Origin: a virus
Length of the DNA: 22,479 bases
Virus record (IMG/VR): IMGVR_UViG_3300043418_000287
Location: 1 to 22,479 of that record
Reading direction: 5' to 3' (one strand)
A model generated the notes under the pieces. The model worked only from the letters and a program-made list of their open reading frames with translations. It was not told where the DNA came from and made no database searches. A program made the translations under genes and the position numbers. Position 1 is the stretch's first letter; each line of letters opens with the position of its first letter. Positions 14,233-21,597 of this stretch are shown piece after piece.

Positions 14233-15759
14233 ATGGCATTCTTTGATCTGTTCCGCCGTCCCAAGCAGGGCGGCCCTGAGGCCGTGCGCGCACGGCTCGA
14301 GGGGGCGATGGCCAAGCGCCGCTTGCGCGGCTGGAACCCGCCCTTGGAAAATATCAACGCGCTGGTCGCCTCCGGCGGCCCGCGGCTCTTGGCGCGCTCG
14401 CGGGAACTGGTTGTGACCAACGGCTATGCCGCGAACGCCTGCGAGGCCTTTGCGTCGAACCTCGTGGGCGACGGGATCAAGCCTTCGTCGCTGATCGAGG
14501 ATCCGGCCCTGCGCGACCGGGTGCAGCGGCTCTGGCTTGCCTGGACGGACGAGGCCGATGCCGACGGGCTGACCGATTTCTACGGGTTGCAAGCCATGGT
14601 CGCGCGCGAGATGTTTGTGGCGGGCGAGTGCTTTGTGCGGCTGCGTCCGCGCCGGGCAGAGGATGGGCTGCTGGTGCCAATCCAGTTGCAATTGCTGCAA
14701 TCGGAGATGCTGCCCTTCGAGAAGACCGAGGCGGCGGCCGATGGCAATCGCATCCGCTGCGGCATTGAGTTCGATGCCATCGGCCGCCGCGTCGCCTACC
14801 ATTTCCGCCGCCGCCATCCCGGCGACAGCACCGATCAGGGCAAGGTCACGCCAGAAACCGTGCGTGTTTCGGCGGAGGACGTTCTGCATATCTACCGACC
14901 GATTGATGCGGGCCAGATCCGGGGCCTGCCGCATGTGGCGCCCGCCATGGTGCGGCTGTTCCTGCTCGATCAATATGACGACGCCGAGCTTGACCGGAAG
15001 AAGACCGCCGCGATGTTTGCAGGCTTCATCACCAAGACCGCGCCGGAAGACCCGATGATGGGCGAGGGGGCGGGCGATCTCGATGGTACGGCCATCGCGA
15101 GCCTGGAGCCCGGCACCATGCAGGTGCTGCTGCCAGGCGAGGATGTGAAATTCTCCAGCCCTGCCGATGTGGGTGGCGGCTATGAGGCGTTTCAATACCG
15201 CACTCTGCTGTCGGTTTCGGCCTCGCTGGGGCTGCCCTATCATCTGGTGACCGGTGATGTGCGACAGGCCAATTACTCGTCCTTGCGTGCCGAACTGGTG
15301 GAGTTTCGCCGCCGTGTCGAGCAGTTGCAGCACGGGGTGATCGCGCATCAGCTCTGCCGTCCGGTCTGGGCGCGCTGGCTGGAGACGGCGGTGCTGTCGG
15401 GGGCGTTGAAGCTGACGGACTTCGCCCGCTCGCCTTCGCGCTATCGCCCGGTGAACTGGATCCCGCCGCGCTGGGACTGGGTCGATCCCTTGAAGGACAT
15501 TCAGGCGCAGGTGCTGGCGATGGAGGCCGGGATCATCTCGCGGCGCAAGGTGGTCGAGGCCACCGGTTACGATGTCGAGGAAATCGACCGCGAGAATGCG
15601 GCGGATGCCAAGCGTGCCGGGGACATGGGTCTCACCTATCGCTCCAGCCCCGGCGAGGCGCAGGGGGCGCGGGCCACACCGCAGAGCTTGCCGGACACTG
15701 GCGCGGCTGGACCCGGTCCTGCCGACACGGGCGGCACTGATCCACAACAGGAGGCGTAA
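14233..15759 (+). CDS. Portal protein (lambda gpB family)
   Basis: 508 residues, close to the lambda gpB length. The N-terminal portion carries the family pattern (NALVASGGPRLLARSRELV, NGYAANACEAFASNLVGDG, EMFVAGECFVRLRPR), and the wing/stem region follows (LLSVSASLGLPYHLVTGDV, ANYSSLRAELVEFRRRVEQ). The C-terminal ~60 residues are Ala/Gly/Pro-rich. Twelve copies form the DNA channel of the head vertex that docks terminase and, later, gpW. It lies between gpW and the protease as in lambda. The large antisense open frame on the other strand is a GC-driven shadow. Confidence 0.93.
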   Translation: MAFFDLFRRPKQGGPEAVRARLEGAMAKRRLRGWNPPLENINALVASGGPRLLARSRELVVTNGYAANACEAFASNLVGDGIKPSSLIEDPALRDRVQRLWLAWTDEADADGLTDFYGLQAMVAREMFVAGECFVRLRPRRAEDGLLVPIQLQLLQSEMLPFEKTEAAADGNRIRCGIEFDAIGRRVAYHFRRRHPGDSTDQGKVTPETVRVSAEDVLHIYRPIDAGQIRGLPHVAPAMVRLFLLDQYDDAELDRKKTAAMFAGFITKTAPEDPMMGEGAGDLDGTAIASLEPGTMQVLLPGEDVKFSSPADVGGGYEAFQYRTLLSVSASLGLPYHLVTGDVRQANYSSLRAELVEFRRRVEQLQHGVIAHQLCRPVWARWLETAVLSGALKLTDFARSPSRYRPVNWIPPRWDWVDPLKDIQAQVLAMEAGIISRRKVVEATGYDVEEIDRENAADAKRAGDMGLTYRSSPGEAQGARATPQSLPDTGAAGPGPADTGGTDPQQEA

Positions 15760-15763
15760 GCCC

Positions 15764-16825
15764 ATGAGAAACTGGTACACGATCCACGCCCGAAGCACCG
15801 GCGCGGAGGTGGTGATCTATGACGAAATCGGCGCCTATGGCGTCTCGGCCAAGGGGTTTCTGGCGGAACTGGCCGCACTTCCGGAGGCCACACCGCTGGC
15901 CCTGCGGCTGAACAGCCCGGGCGGTTCGGTCTTCGATGCGGTCGCGATCTACAACGCGCTTCTGCGCCATTCCGGCACGGTGACGGTCTGGATTGACGGC
16001 ATCGCTGCCTCGGCCGCCTCCTATATCGCGATGGCGGGCGATGAGATCGTCATGCCAGAAAACGCCTTCCTGATGATCCATGATCCGGCCGGGGTGGTGA
16101 TGGGCACCGCCATCGACATGCGCGCGATGGCAGAGGCGCTGGACAAGGTGAAGGGCAGCCTCTTGCAGGGCTATGCTGCGAAATCCGGCCGGTCCCAGGA
16201 AGAAATCGCCCCCTTGATGGCGGCGGAAACCTGGTTCGATGCCAAGGATGCCCTAGATCTTGGGCTGATCGACCGCATCGCAGAACCGGTCCGCATCGCT
16301 GCCCGGTTCGATGTCGGGCGGTTCCGCAACGCGCCGCCTGTGCTGGTGAAAGGTGCGGGCGATGCGGCTGAGGATGACCCTTCGGGCACTGCGGAAGCAG
16401 ATGTTGACCCTGCGCCAGCAGAGTCCGCGTCCGACGCCGATGCGGACGGTGTCGCGGGGAACGACGTATCTGTACATGTGGATCCGCCCGCTGCCGAGCC
16501 CGATCCGCCCCCTGATCCCGGTACGCCGCCGGTGGCCCCAGATGCCGCCAGCGCCGTCGCCATTGTCGATGCTGCCAACATCCGTGCCGAGGCCATCGCC
16601 CACGCCCGCGCGGTGATCGATCTTTGCCGCCTCGCCGGGCAACCGCAAATGGCAGGCCGGTTCCTGGAAACAGATACGGGTCTCGACGAGGTCCGCAATC
16701 GTCTCCTCGCCGCCAAGGCGGAGGCAACCCCCGACATCACCGCTGCGCATGCCCAACCCGGGCGTGCAGCTGCCACCAATCCCTGGGGCGAGGTCATCGC
16801 CCGCACCTTCAAGACGAAAGGATAA
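15764..16825 (+). CDS. ClpP-like head maturation protease with scaffold-like tail
   Basis: 353 residues from ATG 15764 behind AACAGGAGG. Residues 1-190 are a ClpP/crotonase-fold serine protease: oxyanion loop SPGGS at 51-55, nucleophile S83 in GIAASAASY, H106 in MIHDP. From ~205 to ~265 a linker rich in Asp, Ala and Pro follows, then a helical segment (~268-330) resembling a scaffold domain. In lambda, gpC and scaffold Nu3 overlap in the same way; no separate scaffold gene exists here, and I see no in-frame internal start with a good ribosome-binding site. The protein probably shapes the prohead and then cleaves itself, the scaffold and portal. Confidence 0.9.
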   Translation: MRNWYTIHARSTGAEVVIYDEIGAYGVSAKGFLAELAALPEATPLALRLNSPGGSVFDAVAIYNALLRHSGTVTVWIDGIAASAASYIAMAGDEIVMPENAFLMIHDPAGVVMGTAIDMRAMAEALDKVKGSLLQGYAAKSGRSQEEIAPLMAAETWFDAKDALDLGLIDRIAEPVRIAARFDVGRFRNAPPVLVKGAGDAAEDDPSGTAEADVDPAPAESASDADADGVAGNDVSVHVDPPAAEPDPPPDPGTPPVAPDAASAVAIVDAANIRAEAIAHARAVIDLCRLAGQPQMAGRFLETDTGLDEVRNRLLAAKAEATPDITAAHAQPGRAAATNPWGEVIARTFKTKG

Positions 16826-16831
16826 GCGTCC

Positions 16832-17203
16832 ATGACCACGCTCATTGAAGGCAAACACCCGGGCGGCTTCCTCGTTTGGGAAGTGCTGCGCGATTACACC
16901 CGCGAAACTGTCACCCTCGCTTCCGGCGCGGGAAAACTCGTCCCGGGCACCGTGCTGGGCAAGATCACCACAGGTGGCAAATACACAGGCCTCGCGCCTG
17001 CCGCCACGAACGGCAGCCAGAACCCTGCCGGCATTCTTTGGGGGCCGGCCGATGCAACCAGCGCCGATGCGCCGGGCGTCGTGGTTTTGCGCGGCCCCGC
17101 CATCGCCAACCGGACCGAACTCGTTTGGCCCGAGGGCGCGGCCGAGGCCCAGATCTCGGCCGCAACCACCGCCCTGGCTGCGCTCGGCATCCTGCTGCGC
17201 TGA
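16832..17203 (+). CDS. Head decoration protein (lambda gpD-like)
   Basis: 123 residues. Short N-terminal arm followed by a beta-rich fold: HPGGFLVWEV, TRETVTLASGAGKLVPGTVLG, GILWGPADATSADAPGVVVLRGPA, and a C-terminal helix AAEAQISAATTALAALGI. These are the usual landmarks of the gpD family, whose trimers clamp the expanded capsid at its threefold axes. ATG 16832 follows AAAGGA of the protease tail and sits directly before the major capsid gene, as in lambda D-E. Confidence 0.88.
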   Translation: MTTLIEGKHPGGFLVWEVLRDYTRETVTLASGAGKLVPGTVLGKITTGGKYTGLAPAATNGSQNPAGILWGPADATSADAPGVVVLRGPAIANRTELVWPEGAAEAQISAATTALAALGILLR

Positions 17204-17227
17204 CCCTTCCACTGAAAGGACACCCCC

Positions 17228-18241
17228 ATGGCAAACATGGATATCTTCGAGGGCGATGCCTTCAGCATCATCGAACTCACCCGCGCGCTGGAAAACATCC
17301 CCTTCAAGCCCGCGATCCTGTCCGGCGCGGGCCTGTTCGGGTCGCGCGGCGTGCGCGCACGCACCGTGATGATCGAGAGCCGTGACGGTACGCTGTCGCT
17401 GATCCCGTTCTCAGAGCGGGGCTCGGCCTATGAACAGCAGGTACTGGAACGTCGCGAGATGCGCGCGTTTGTCTGCCGCCAGTTCAAGAAGCAGGACGTG
17501 CTCTGGGCTTCAGAAATCCAGGCGATCCGTGACTTCGGCTCGGAAACCGCCACCCAGCAGGTGCAGACCGAGGTTGCGCGCAAGATGGGCCGCCTGCGCA
17601 ATGATGCCGAGGCGACTTTCGAGTTCCACCTCTTCAACGGCATTCAGGGCGTGGTCAAAGACCCCAAAGATGGCGCCACGGTGGTCAACTACTATACGGA
17701 ATTCGGCATCACGCCGACGGCGGAGGTAGACTTCGATCTCGACAACGCGACCCCTGCATCCGGGGCGCTGCGCAAGCGCTGTCAGTCGATGATCGAAAGC
17801 GTCGAAGATAGCCTTGGCGGTCTTGCGGCGGGACAGATCCAGCTGCGCGCCGAATGTGGCTCGGCCTTCTTTGCCGATCTGGTGGCCCATAAGGAGGTGC
17901 GTGAGACTTACCTCAATACGGCTGCGGCCGCAGATTTGCGCGGCCGCGTTGGTGAAGAGGTCAGCTTCGGCGGCATCAGTTTCCGCCGCTACCGGGGTGG
18001 CTTGGGCTTCGGCGTGCCGACGGACAAGGCCTACTTCTACCCCGAAGGCGTGGAGGGTCTGTTCGAGATCTACTACGCCCCCGCCGACACCTTCGAGACG
18101 GTCAACACGCTGGGCCTGCCGCTTTATGCCCGCATGATCCCGGACCGCGACCGTGACGAATGGGTCCGCCTTGAGATTGAAAGCAATCCGCTGCCGATCT
18201 GCACCCGCCCGCAGGTTCTGCGCTCGGCACGGCGGACCTGA
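17228..18241 (+). CDS. Major capsid protein (lambda gpE family)
   Basis: 337 residues, similar to lambda gpE. Start ATG 17228 with AAAGGA at about 17215-17220. Family features include the N-terminal arm (ELTRALENIPFKPAIL), the E-loop region (TVMIESRDGTLSLIPFSERG) and the C-terminal A-domain (GGISFRRYRGGLGFGVP, GLFEIYYAPADTFETVNTLG, YARMIPDRDRDEWVRLEIES). HK97-fold shell subunit. The stop overlaps the next start by one base (TGATG). Confidence 0.93.
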   Translation: MANMDIFEGDAFSIIELTRALENIPFKPAILSGAGLFGSRGVRARTVMIESRDGTLSLIPFSERGSAYEQQVLERREMRAFVCRQFKKQDVLWASEIQAIRDFGSETATQQVQTEVARKMGRLRNDAEATFEFHLFNGIQGVVKDPKDGATVVNYYTEFGITPTAEVDFDLDNATPASGALRKRCQSMIESVEDSLGGLAAGQIQLRAECGSAFFADLVAHKEVRETYLNTAAAADLRGRVGEEVSFGGISFRRYRGGLGFGVPTDKAYFYPEGVEGLFEIYYAPADTFETVNTLGLPLYARMIPDRDRDEWVRLEIESNPLPICTRPQVLRSARRT

Positions 18242-18552
18242 TGAGTGCCTTTGCAGAAGCGCTAGGGCTTCTTTTTGCCGACCCGAACATCTCAGTCGAG
18301 TTCTGGCACCGGGATGGTGGGGGGCAGTTTACCCGCGCGCGCGGCATCCTGCGCCGTCCCGACGAGATCACCGAGTTCCGGTCGGCCCGGTTGCTTTCTG
18401 ACACCACTCGGATTGACGTTCGGGTGGTGGATATTCCTGAACCCCGCCCGCAGGAACAGATCCTGATCGGGGACGAGACATTCCTGATCCAGGGCGAGGC
18501 GCGCCGTGACCGCGAACGGCTGATCTGGACCATCGACCTCAGCCCCGTGTGA
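18241..18552 (+). CDS. Head-tail joining protein (FII-like)
   Basis: 103 residues. Begins on the last base of the capsid stop. A short helix (AFAEALGLLFADPN) is followed by a beta-barrel pattern (SVEFWHRDGGGQFTRARGIL, TRIDVRVVDIPEPRPQEQIL, FLIQGEARRDRERLIWTIDL), the arrangement of lambda gpFII, which joins the completed head to the tail. Lambda's FI has no counterpart here. Position alone would also allow a generic connector. Confidence 0.75.
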   Translation: MSAFAEALGLLFADPNISVEFWHRDGGGQFTRARGILRRPDEITEFRSARLLSDTTRIDVRVVDIPEPRPQEQILIGDETFLIQGEARRDRERLIWTIDLSPV

Positions 18553-18558
18553 CCCAAG

Positions 18559-19191
18559 ATGAAACTGAAGCTCGCCATCGAATCCGATCTTGTCGCGATG
18601 ATGCAAGCCGAGATCCATGCTGGCGAGCGGGCTGTGACTTCGGCAATCCGTGACGCTGGTTCTGGCCTGAAGACCGCCTGGCGCGGGCAGATCATCGGTG
18701 CGGGGCTCGGAACACGTCTCGCAGGCTCCATCCGGTCTGAGCAATATCCCAAGGGCAAAGCCAGCCTGAACGCAGTAGCGCTAGTCTGGTCGAAGGCCCC
18801 CGCGATTATCGGCGCTCACGACACCGGCCCGTTGATTAGGTCGAAGAATGGCTTTTGGTTGGCAATCCCCACGCCAGCGGCAGGCAAATCCACACGAGGC
18901 GGTCGGATCACCCCCGGCGAGTGGGAACGCCGTACTGGCCTGCGCCTTCGGTTCATCTATCGCCGAAGGGGACCCAGCTTGCTGGTGGCCGAGGGACGGC
19001 TGAACACCAAGGGTCGGGCAGTGGCGTCACGGTCGAAAACCGGCCGCGGCCTCGTCAGCGCGACGATCTTCTTGCTGGTGCCGCAAGTGAAGCTGTCAAA
19101 GCGGCTGGATTTGGCGCGGGATGCGGAGCGGGCGGTTGACGGTGTGCCGGGGCTGATCGTGGCGAACTGGGTGGAGGCGATGGAAAGATGA
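18559..19191 (+). CDS. Tail completion/minor tail protein candidate (gpZ position, DUF6441-like)
   Basis: 210 residues, basic, with no diagnostic motif I can name with certainty. N-terminal helices (LVAMMQAEIHAGERAVTSAI) precede a basic beta-rich middle with RRTGLRLRFIYRRRGPSLLVA and a C-terminal helix (DAERAVDGVPGLIVANWVEAME). Size, charge and position between the FII-like and tail-terminator genes match lambda Z and HK97 gp10-type completion proteins. Its TGA overlaps an ATG (ATGA at 19188-19191) that now opens only a 19-codon stub, a sign that the next gene was displaced by an insertion. Confidence 0.7.
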   Translation: MKLKLAIESDLVAMMQAEIHAGERAVTSAIRDAGSGLKTAWRGQIIGAGLGTRLAGSIRSEQYPKGKASLNAVALVWSKAPAIIGAHDTGPLIRSKNGFWLAIPTPAAGKSTRGGRITPGEWERRTGLRLRFIYRRRGPSLLVAEGRLNTKGRAVASRSKTGRGLVSATIFLLVPQVKLSKRLDLARDAERAVDGVPGLIVANWVEAMER

Positions 19192-19247
19192 CCCCCCTGG
19201 ATTGGCTGCCAAGCCTACGAGGATTTCGCACATCGAACGATGGCTGA
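19188..19247 (+). pseudogene. Orphaned start of the displaced tail-terminator gene
   Basis: ATGACCCCCC at 19188-19197 keeps the four-base stop/start overlap expected of a phage operon, but the frame ends after 19 codons at 19247. ACCCCCC (19191-19197) recurs at 20234-20240 inside the start of the current tail-terminator gene. Removing 19198-20240 gives an intact frame beginning MTPRETIL. This is inference from one junction. Confidence 0.45.
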
Positions 19248-19272
19248 CTTTTAGCTGCGCCCTCTGTACTGT
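19244..19272 (+). promoter_or_regulatory. Weak candidate promoter of the protease moron
   Basis: CTGACT (19244-19249), 17-base spacer, TACTGT (19267-19272). The start codon lies six bases beyond the -10 box and no Shine-Dalgarno sequence precedes it, so transcription would begin at or next to the ATG (leaderless). Both boxes are poor matches. Confidence 0.25.
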
Positions 19273-19278
19273 CCAACC

Positions 19279-20115
19279 ATGACCGCTGATCACAACCAAA
19301 TCTCGACGGAGTCCACTCTGCTCTTTTCCGAGGAGGAGTGGGAAGCTGCTATGCCGGTGATTACTCAAGCGATGACTGATTATCTGAAGCAGTTTCGTAC
19401 ACCGATTTTCATTGATCATGGAGACTATGCAGAGCCTTGGGGAACAGGTTCTTTCGTGGAGCTTGATGGCCAAAAGTTCATCTTGACGAATGAACATGTC
19501 GTTCGTCCAAGAGTGAATAGCCAGCTTGGGTTTCGCTTTGAGCAACAACCTCAGCTGTTAAAATTACTTGGAGATCATGTTGAACATACTTGGCCATGGG
19601 ACTTGTCGCTTGTGCCGATAGTGCAAGAAGTGTGGTCCACATTCAATCATCATGGCTCTGCCCCCATTCAAGTTGACCAAATTGCCCTAGCTCATGATCC
19701 GTTTCCTACCGAAGTTTTCGCGTTCTCTGGGTATGCTGGCGAGTCCAGCACATTCCTATTTGGAGAAATGCAGTTCGGTGCGACAACTAGCTTGGCTTTA
19801 GAACTTAGTCTTATACCTAGTGATGAAATCGACCCCCGGTTTCATTTTGGACTTGCGTACCGTCCGGATCTCGCAACTGCAGTTGTTGGTGGAAAGGGAT
19901 TACCCAAACCGCCGGGTCTCAGTGGATCGACAGTCTGGAACACCAGGTTCGTTGAAGCAAAGTACCTTGGGATTGATTGGACGCCGTCCTTGGCAAAAGT
20001 TGCGGGAGTGGTTTGGGGTTGGCCATCTGGCCAAGGTGCAATCGTGGCGACCAAAGCCGAGCATGTTCGCAGCTTTCTATTGGGTGCAAAAGAGAGACTA
20101 TTGCCGTCTAGCTAG
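19279..20115 (+). CDS. Cytoplasmic trypsin-like serine protease (accessory/moron)
   Basis: 278 residues. Chymotrypsin-fold landmarks: TGSFVELDGQKFILTNEHVV with H73, PWDLSLVPI with D108, and GLSGS at 213-217 with S215 as likely nucleophile. There is no signal peptide or membrane segment, so it should act in the cytoplasm. Two 60-base blocks count to 43% and 52% G+C against about 65% in the adjoining tail gene, marking it as acquired. It interrupts the tail operon between the completion protein and tail terminator. Stand-alone trypsin-like proteases are frequent in phage-defence settings as effectors, so a superinfection-exclusion role is plausible but unproven; a regulatory or processing protease is the alternative. 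Confidence 0.82.
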   Translation: MTADHNQISTESTLLFSEEEWEAAMPVITQAMTDYLKQFRTPIFIDHGDYAEPWGTGSFVELDGQKFILTNEHVVRPRVNSQLGFRFEQQPQLLKLLGDHVEHTWPWDLSLVPIVQEVWSTFNHHGSAPIQVDQIALAHDPFPTEVFAFSGYAGESSTFLFGEMQFGATTSLALELSLIPSDEIDPRFHFGLAYRPDLATAVVGGKGLPKPPGLSGSTVWNTRFVEAKYLGIDWTPSLAKVAGVVWGWPSGQGAIVATKAEHVRSFLLGAKERLLPSS

Positions 20116-20123
20116 CTCGACAA

Positions 20124-20149
20124 ATCTCGCGCTGAAGACTGCGCTAGAT
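20124..20149 (+). terminator. Hairpin after the protease gene
   Basis: ATCTCGCGC (20124-20132) pairs with GCGCTAGAT (20141-20149), eight of nine positions, eight bases after the stop. No T-run follows, so intrinsic termination is uncertain; position fits the 3' end of a moron unit. Confidence 0.35.
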
Positions 20150-20227
20150 TGAACCACATGCTTTGAAAATTGGAGCGGCAGGTGGTTGTCTCCCAGCATT
20201 TCCTGTTCCTCAGTTAGTCGAGCCATC

Positions 20228-20650
20228 ATGCCCACCCCCCGCGAAACCATCCTCACAGAGCTGCATGCGCGGCTTTCGGCCTTGCCCGCAACCGCCCTGC
20301 GCGGTGAGGTGCTGCCCGAACGCGTGCCCGCTGCGGGGCTTCTGATCCTGCGCGACGGCGAACCGGGGGAGCCCGAGATGACGCTATCGCCGCTGCGCTA
20401 CCACTTCCAGCACCGCGCCGAGATCGAAACGGTCGTGCAGAGCGCAGCGCGTGATGCCGCCTTTGATGCTCTCTGCGCCAGCGTGGGTGCGACGATCGCC
20501 GCAGACCGGACGCTGGGTGGCCTCTGTGACTGGGTCGAGGCGGAAGCGCCGCGCCCGGTTGACTTGCCGGTCGATGGTGCTGCGGCTTTCAAGGCCGCAG
20601 TCATAACGATCATCCTGCATTACAGCACGGGCGATCCATTGCAGGGTTAG
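20228..20650 (+). CDS. Tail terminator-like protein (gpU position)
   Basis: 140 residues from ATG 20228. Alpha/beta pattern: helix TPRETILTELHARLSALPA, strands around GLLILRDGEP and YHFQHRAEIETVVQ, helix DAAFDALCASVGATIAADR, then LGGLCDWVEAEAPRPVDLP and ITIILHYSTGDPL. The order resembles tail terminator proteins (lambda U, HK97-type), which cap the tail tube at fixed length. No strong Shine-Dalgarno precedes the start, consistent with the natural ATGA-coupled start having been lost to the upstream insertion. Confidence 0.75.
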   Translation: MPTPRETILTELHARLSALPATALRGEVLPERVPAAGLLILRDGEPGEPEMTLSPLRYHFQHRAEIETVVQSAARDAAFDALCASVGATIAADRTLGGLCDWVEAEAPRPVDLPVDGAAAFKAAVITIILHYSTGDPLQG

Positions 20651-20696
20651 CGCTTCATTTCGGGACCATGACCCCGAGCGTCCAAGCCCCCCTGCA

Positions 20697-20900
20697 TTAC
20701 CTTCTGCTGTTGGGATTGCGCCCAAGAAGCATCAGCAGCAGGCAGGCAAGGATCGGCGAGAACAAAAGACTAAGCAGAACCCAGCCAAAAGCGCTTCTTC
20801 CTCGCGCCGCAGCCATGTTTGCCGGCAGGAGGATGTAGAGCCAGAAAGCAAAGAAGATTCCGGCAATGATAAAAACGGCTGCTAAGGCTTCGTCGGACAT
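20697..20900 (-). CDS. Two-transmembrane mini-protein (accessory)
   Basis: 67 residues with strong GGAGGT eight bases before the ATG on the minus strand. Hydrophobic segments at ~7-26 and ~40-60, a basic linker (AAARGRS) and a basic tail (GRNPNSRR) predict a small inner-membrane protein with both ends on the same side. Opposite in direction to the tail genes and outside the lambda gene plan, so a moron. Tiny membrane proteins in prophages often block DNA entry by related phages, which is the best guess; no specific family is recognised. Confidence 0.7.
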   Translation of the reverse strand: MSDEALAAVFIIAGIFFAFWLYILLPANMAAARGRSAFGWVLLSLLFSPILACLLLMLLGRNPNSRR

Positions 20901-20945
20901 TGCCGCACCTCCAAAGGATCACACAGTCTACAGGGCTTGGGGCTT

Positions 20946-20968
20946 CTTATCGCCGGCGGCACGATAAG
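20946..20968. other. Inverted repeat upstream of the mini-protein
   Basis: CTTATCG (20946-20952) and CGATAAG (20962-20968) are exact complements; the loop includes CGCCGGCG. It lies 46 bases upstream of the mini-protein start and downstream of the nuclease gene on the same strand, so it could be an operator or a terminator for the nuclease. Confidence 0.45.
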
Positions 20969-20996
20969 GCAAAGTTAGGGCTGCGCGGCGGATATA

Positions 20997-21005
20997 TAGG
21001 TGGCG
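20997..21005 (+). repeat. Direct repeat flanking the nuclease gene (with 21568-21576)
   Basis: TAGGTGGCG occurs at 20997-21005 and 21568-21576, bracketing the nuclease gene. GATATATAGG (20991-21000) also resembles GATATACAGG (21580-21589), the ribosome-binding region of the tail tube gene (9 of 10). CTCTTTAG is repeated at 21543-21550 and 21563-21570. Confidence 0.45.
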
Positions 21006-21058
21006 GCTTTAGCTCAGCGCAGAGTTACCGCTGACCCAATTGGGTGCAGGTCCATCCT
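21003..21058 (+). other. Degenerate tRNA-like remnant with two hairpins
   Basis: GCGGCTTTAGCTCAGC resembles a tRNA 5' end with A box (TAGCTCAG), and GGTCCATCC is a weak B-box-like stretch, but there is no matching acceptor arm or usable anticodon stem. TCAGCG/CGCTGA (21014-21032) and the palindrome ACCCAATTGGGT (21034-21045) form local hairpins. A decayed tRNA or a nuclease 3' structure are both possible. Confidence 0.25.
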
Positions 21059-21062
21059 CGCC

Positions 21063-21503
21063 TCAGCAGGTGCCGTAATATCCCTTGGAATAGCGGCAAT
21101 ACTCGGTGGCCGTTCCGGTCATGATCATGGCGGCGGTGATATCGCGGCCATCGGGCAAAAAGCACTGGCCGACAAGGCGTTGGTACCGGTCGATGTCAAC
21201 GACGACGCAGCTCAGGGTTTGACCCGAAATCAGCGCCTTCAAGGCCGCGGTGGCGGCAGAACCGCCCGCCTTGTTGCGTTCGGGCGCATCCAGGCCCCAG
21301 ACGCGAATGCTTTGCGACTGACCGGATAGCTTGAACGTATCACCGTCAACCACCCGCGCCACGCGGGCCTCTATGGTGCCCAAGTCTTCGGCAGCTGCAC
21401 GCTGCGTTGCGGCTGAGAAGAACACCGAGGCGAGGATGAAGGCACAGATTGGCAGGATCCGGGTAAATCGCGGTGGGCGGGGGTTTTGGGGTTTGAGCAT
21501 CAT
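21063..21503 (-). CDS. Exported staphylococcal-nuclease (SNase) family protein
   Basis: 146 residues, ATG 21503 or 21500 (two adjacent ATGs, weak ribosome-binding site). Residues 1-38 look like a signal peptide: basic start, hydrophobic ILPICAFILASVFFSAA, cleavage near RAAAED. The SNase core keeps D53 and D55 in VDGDT, R67, D72 and E75 in IRVWGLDAPE, and R109 in DRYQRL, matching the calcium and catalytic residues of micrococcal nuclease. Cysteines near 99, 114, 136 and 146 could form disulfides, suiting a periplasmic or secreted enzyme. As a minus-strand moron between tail genes it may degrade incoming DNA or serve nutrient scavenging. Confidence 0.88.
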   Translation of the reverse strand: MMLKPQNPRPPRFTRILPICAFILASVFFSAATQRAAAEDLGTIEARVARVVDGDTFKLSGQSQSIRVWGLDAPERNKAGGSAATAALKALISGQTLSCVVVDIDRYQRLVGQCFLPDGRDITAAMIMTGTATEYCRYSKGYYGTC

Positions 21504-21597
21504 GGGGTCATGATCTCAGGCCGCAGTTCGTAGCTGCAAAACCTCTTTAGATAAGGCGATCACTCTTTAGGTGGCGCGAGATATACAGGAGTAAGAA

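Noticed and set aside
14110-15798. Very long minus-strand frames (also 5014-6588, 11124-12728, 1620-2894)
   Set aside because: All are antisense to strongly supported phage genes and are typical stop-poor shadows of GC-rich codon usage, without start signals or recognisable domains.
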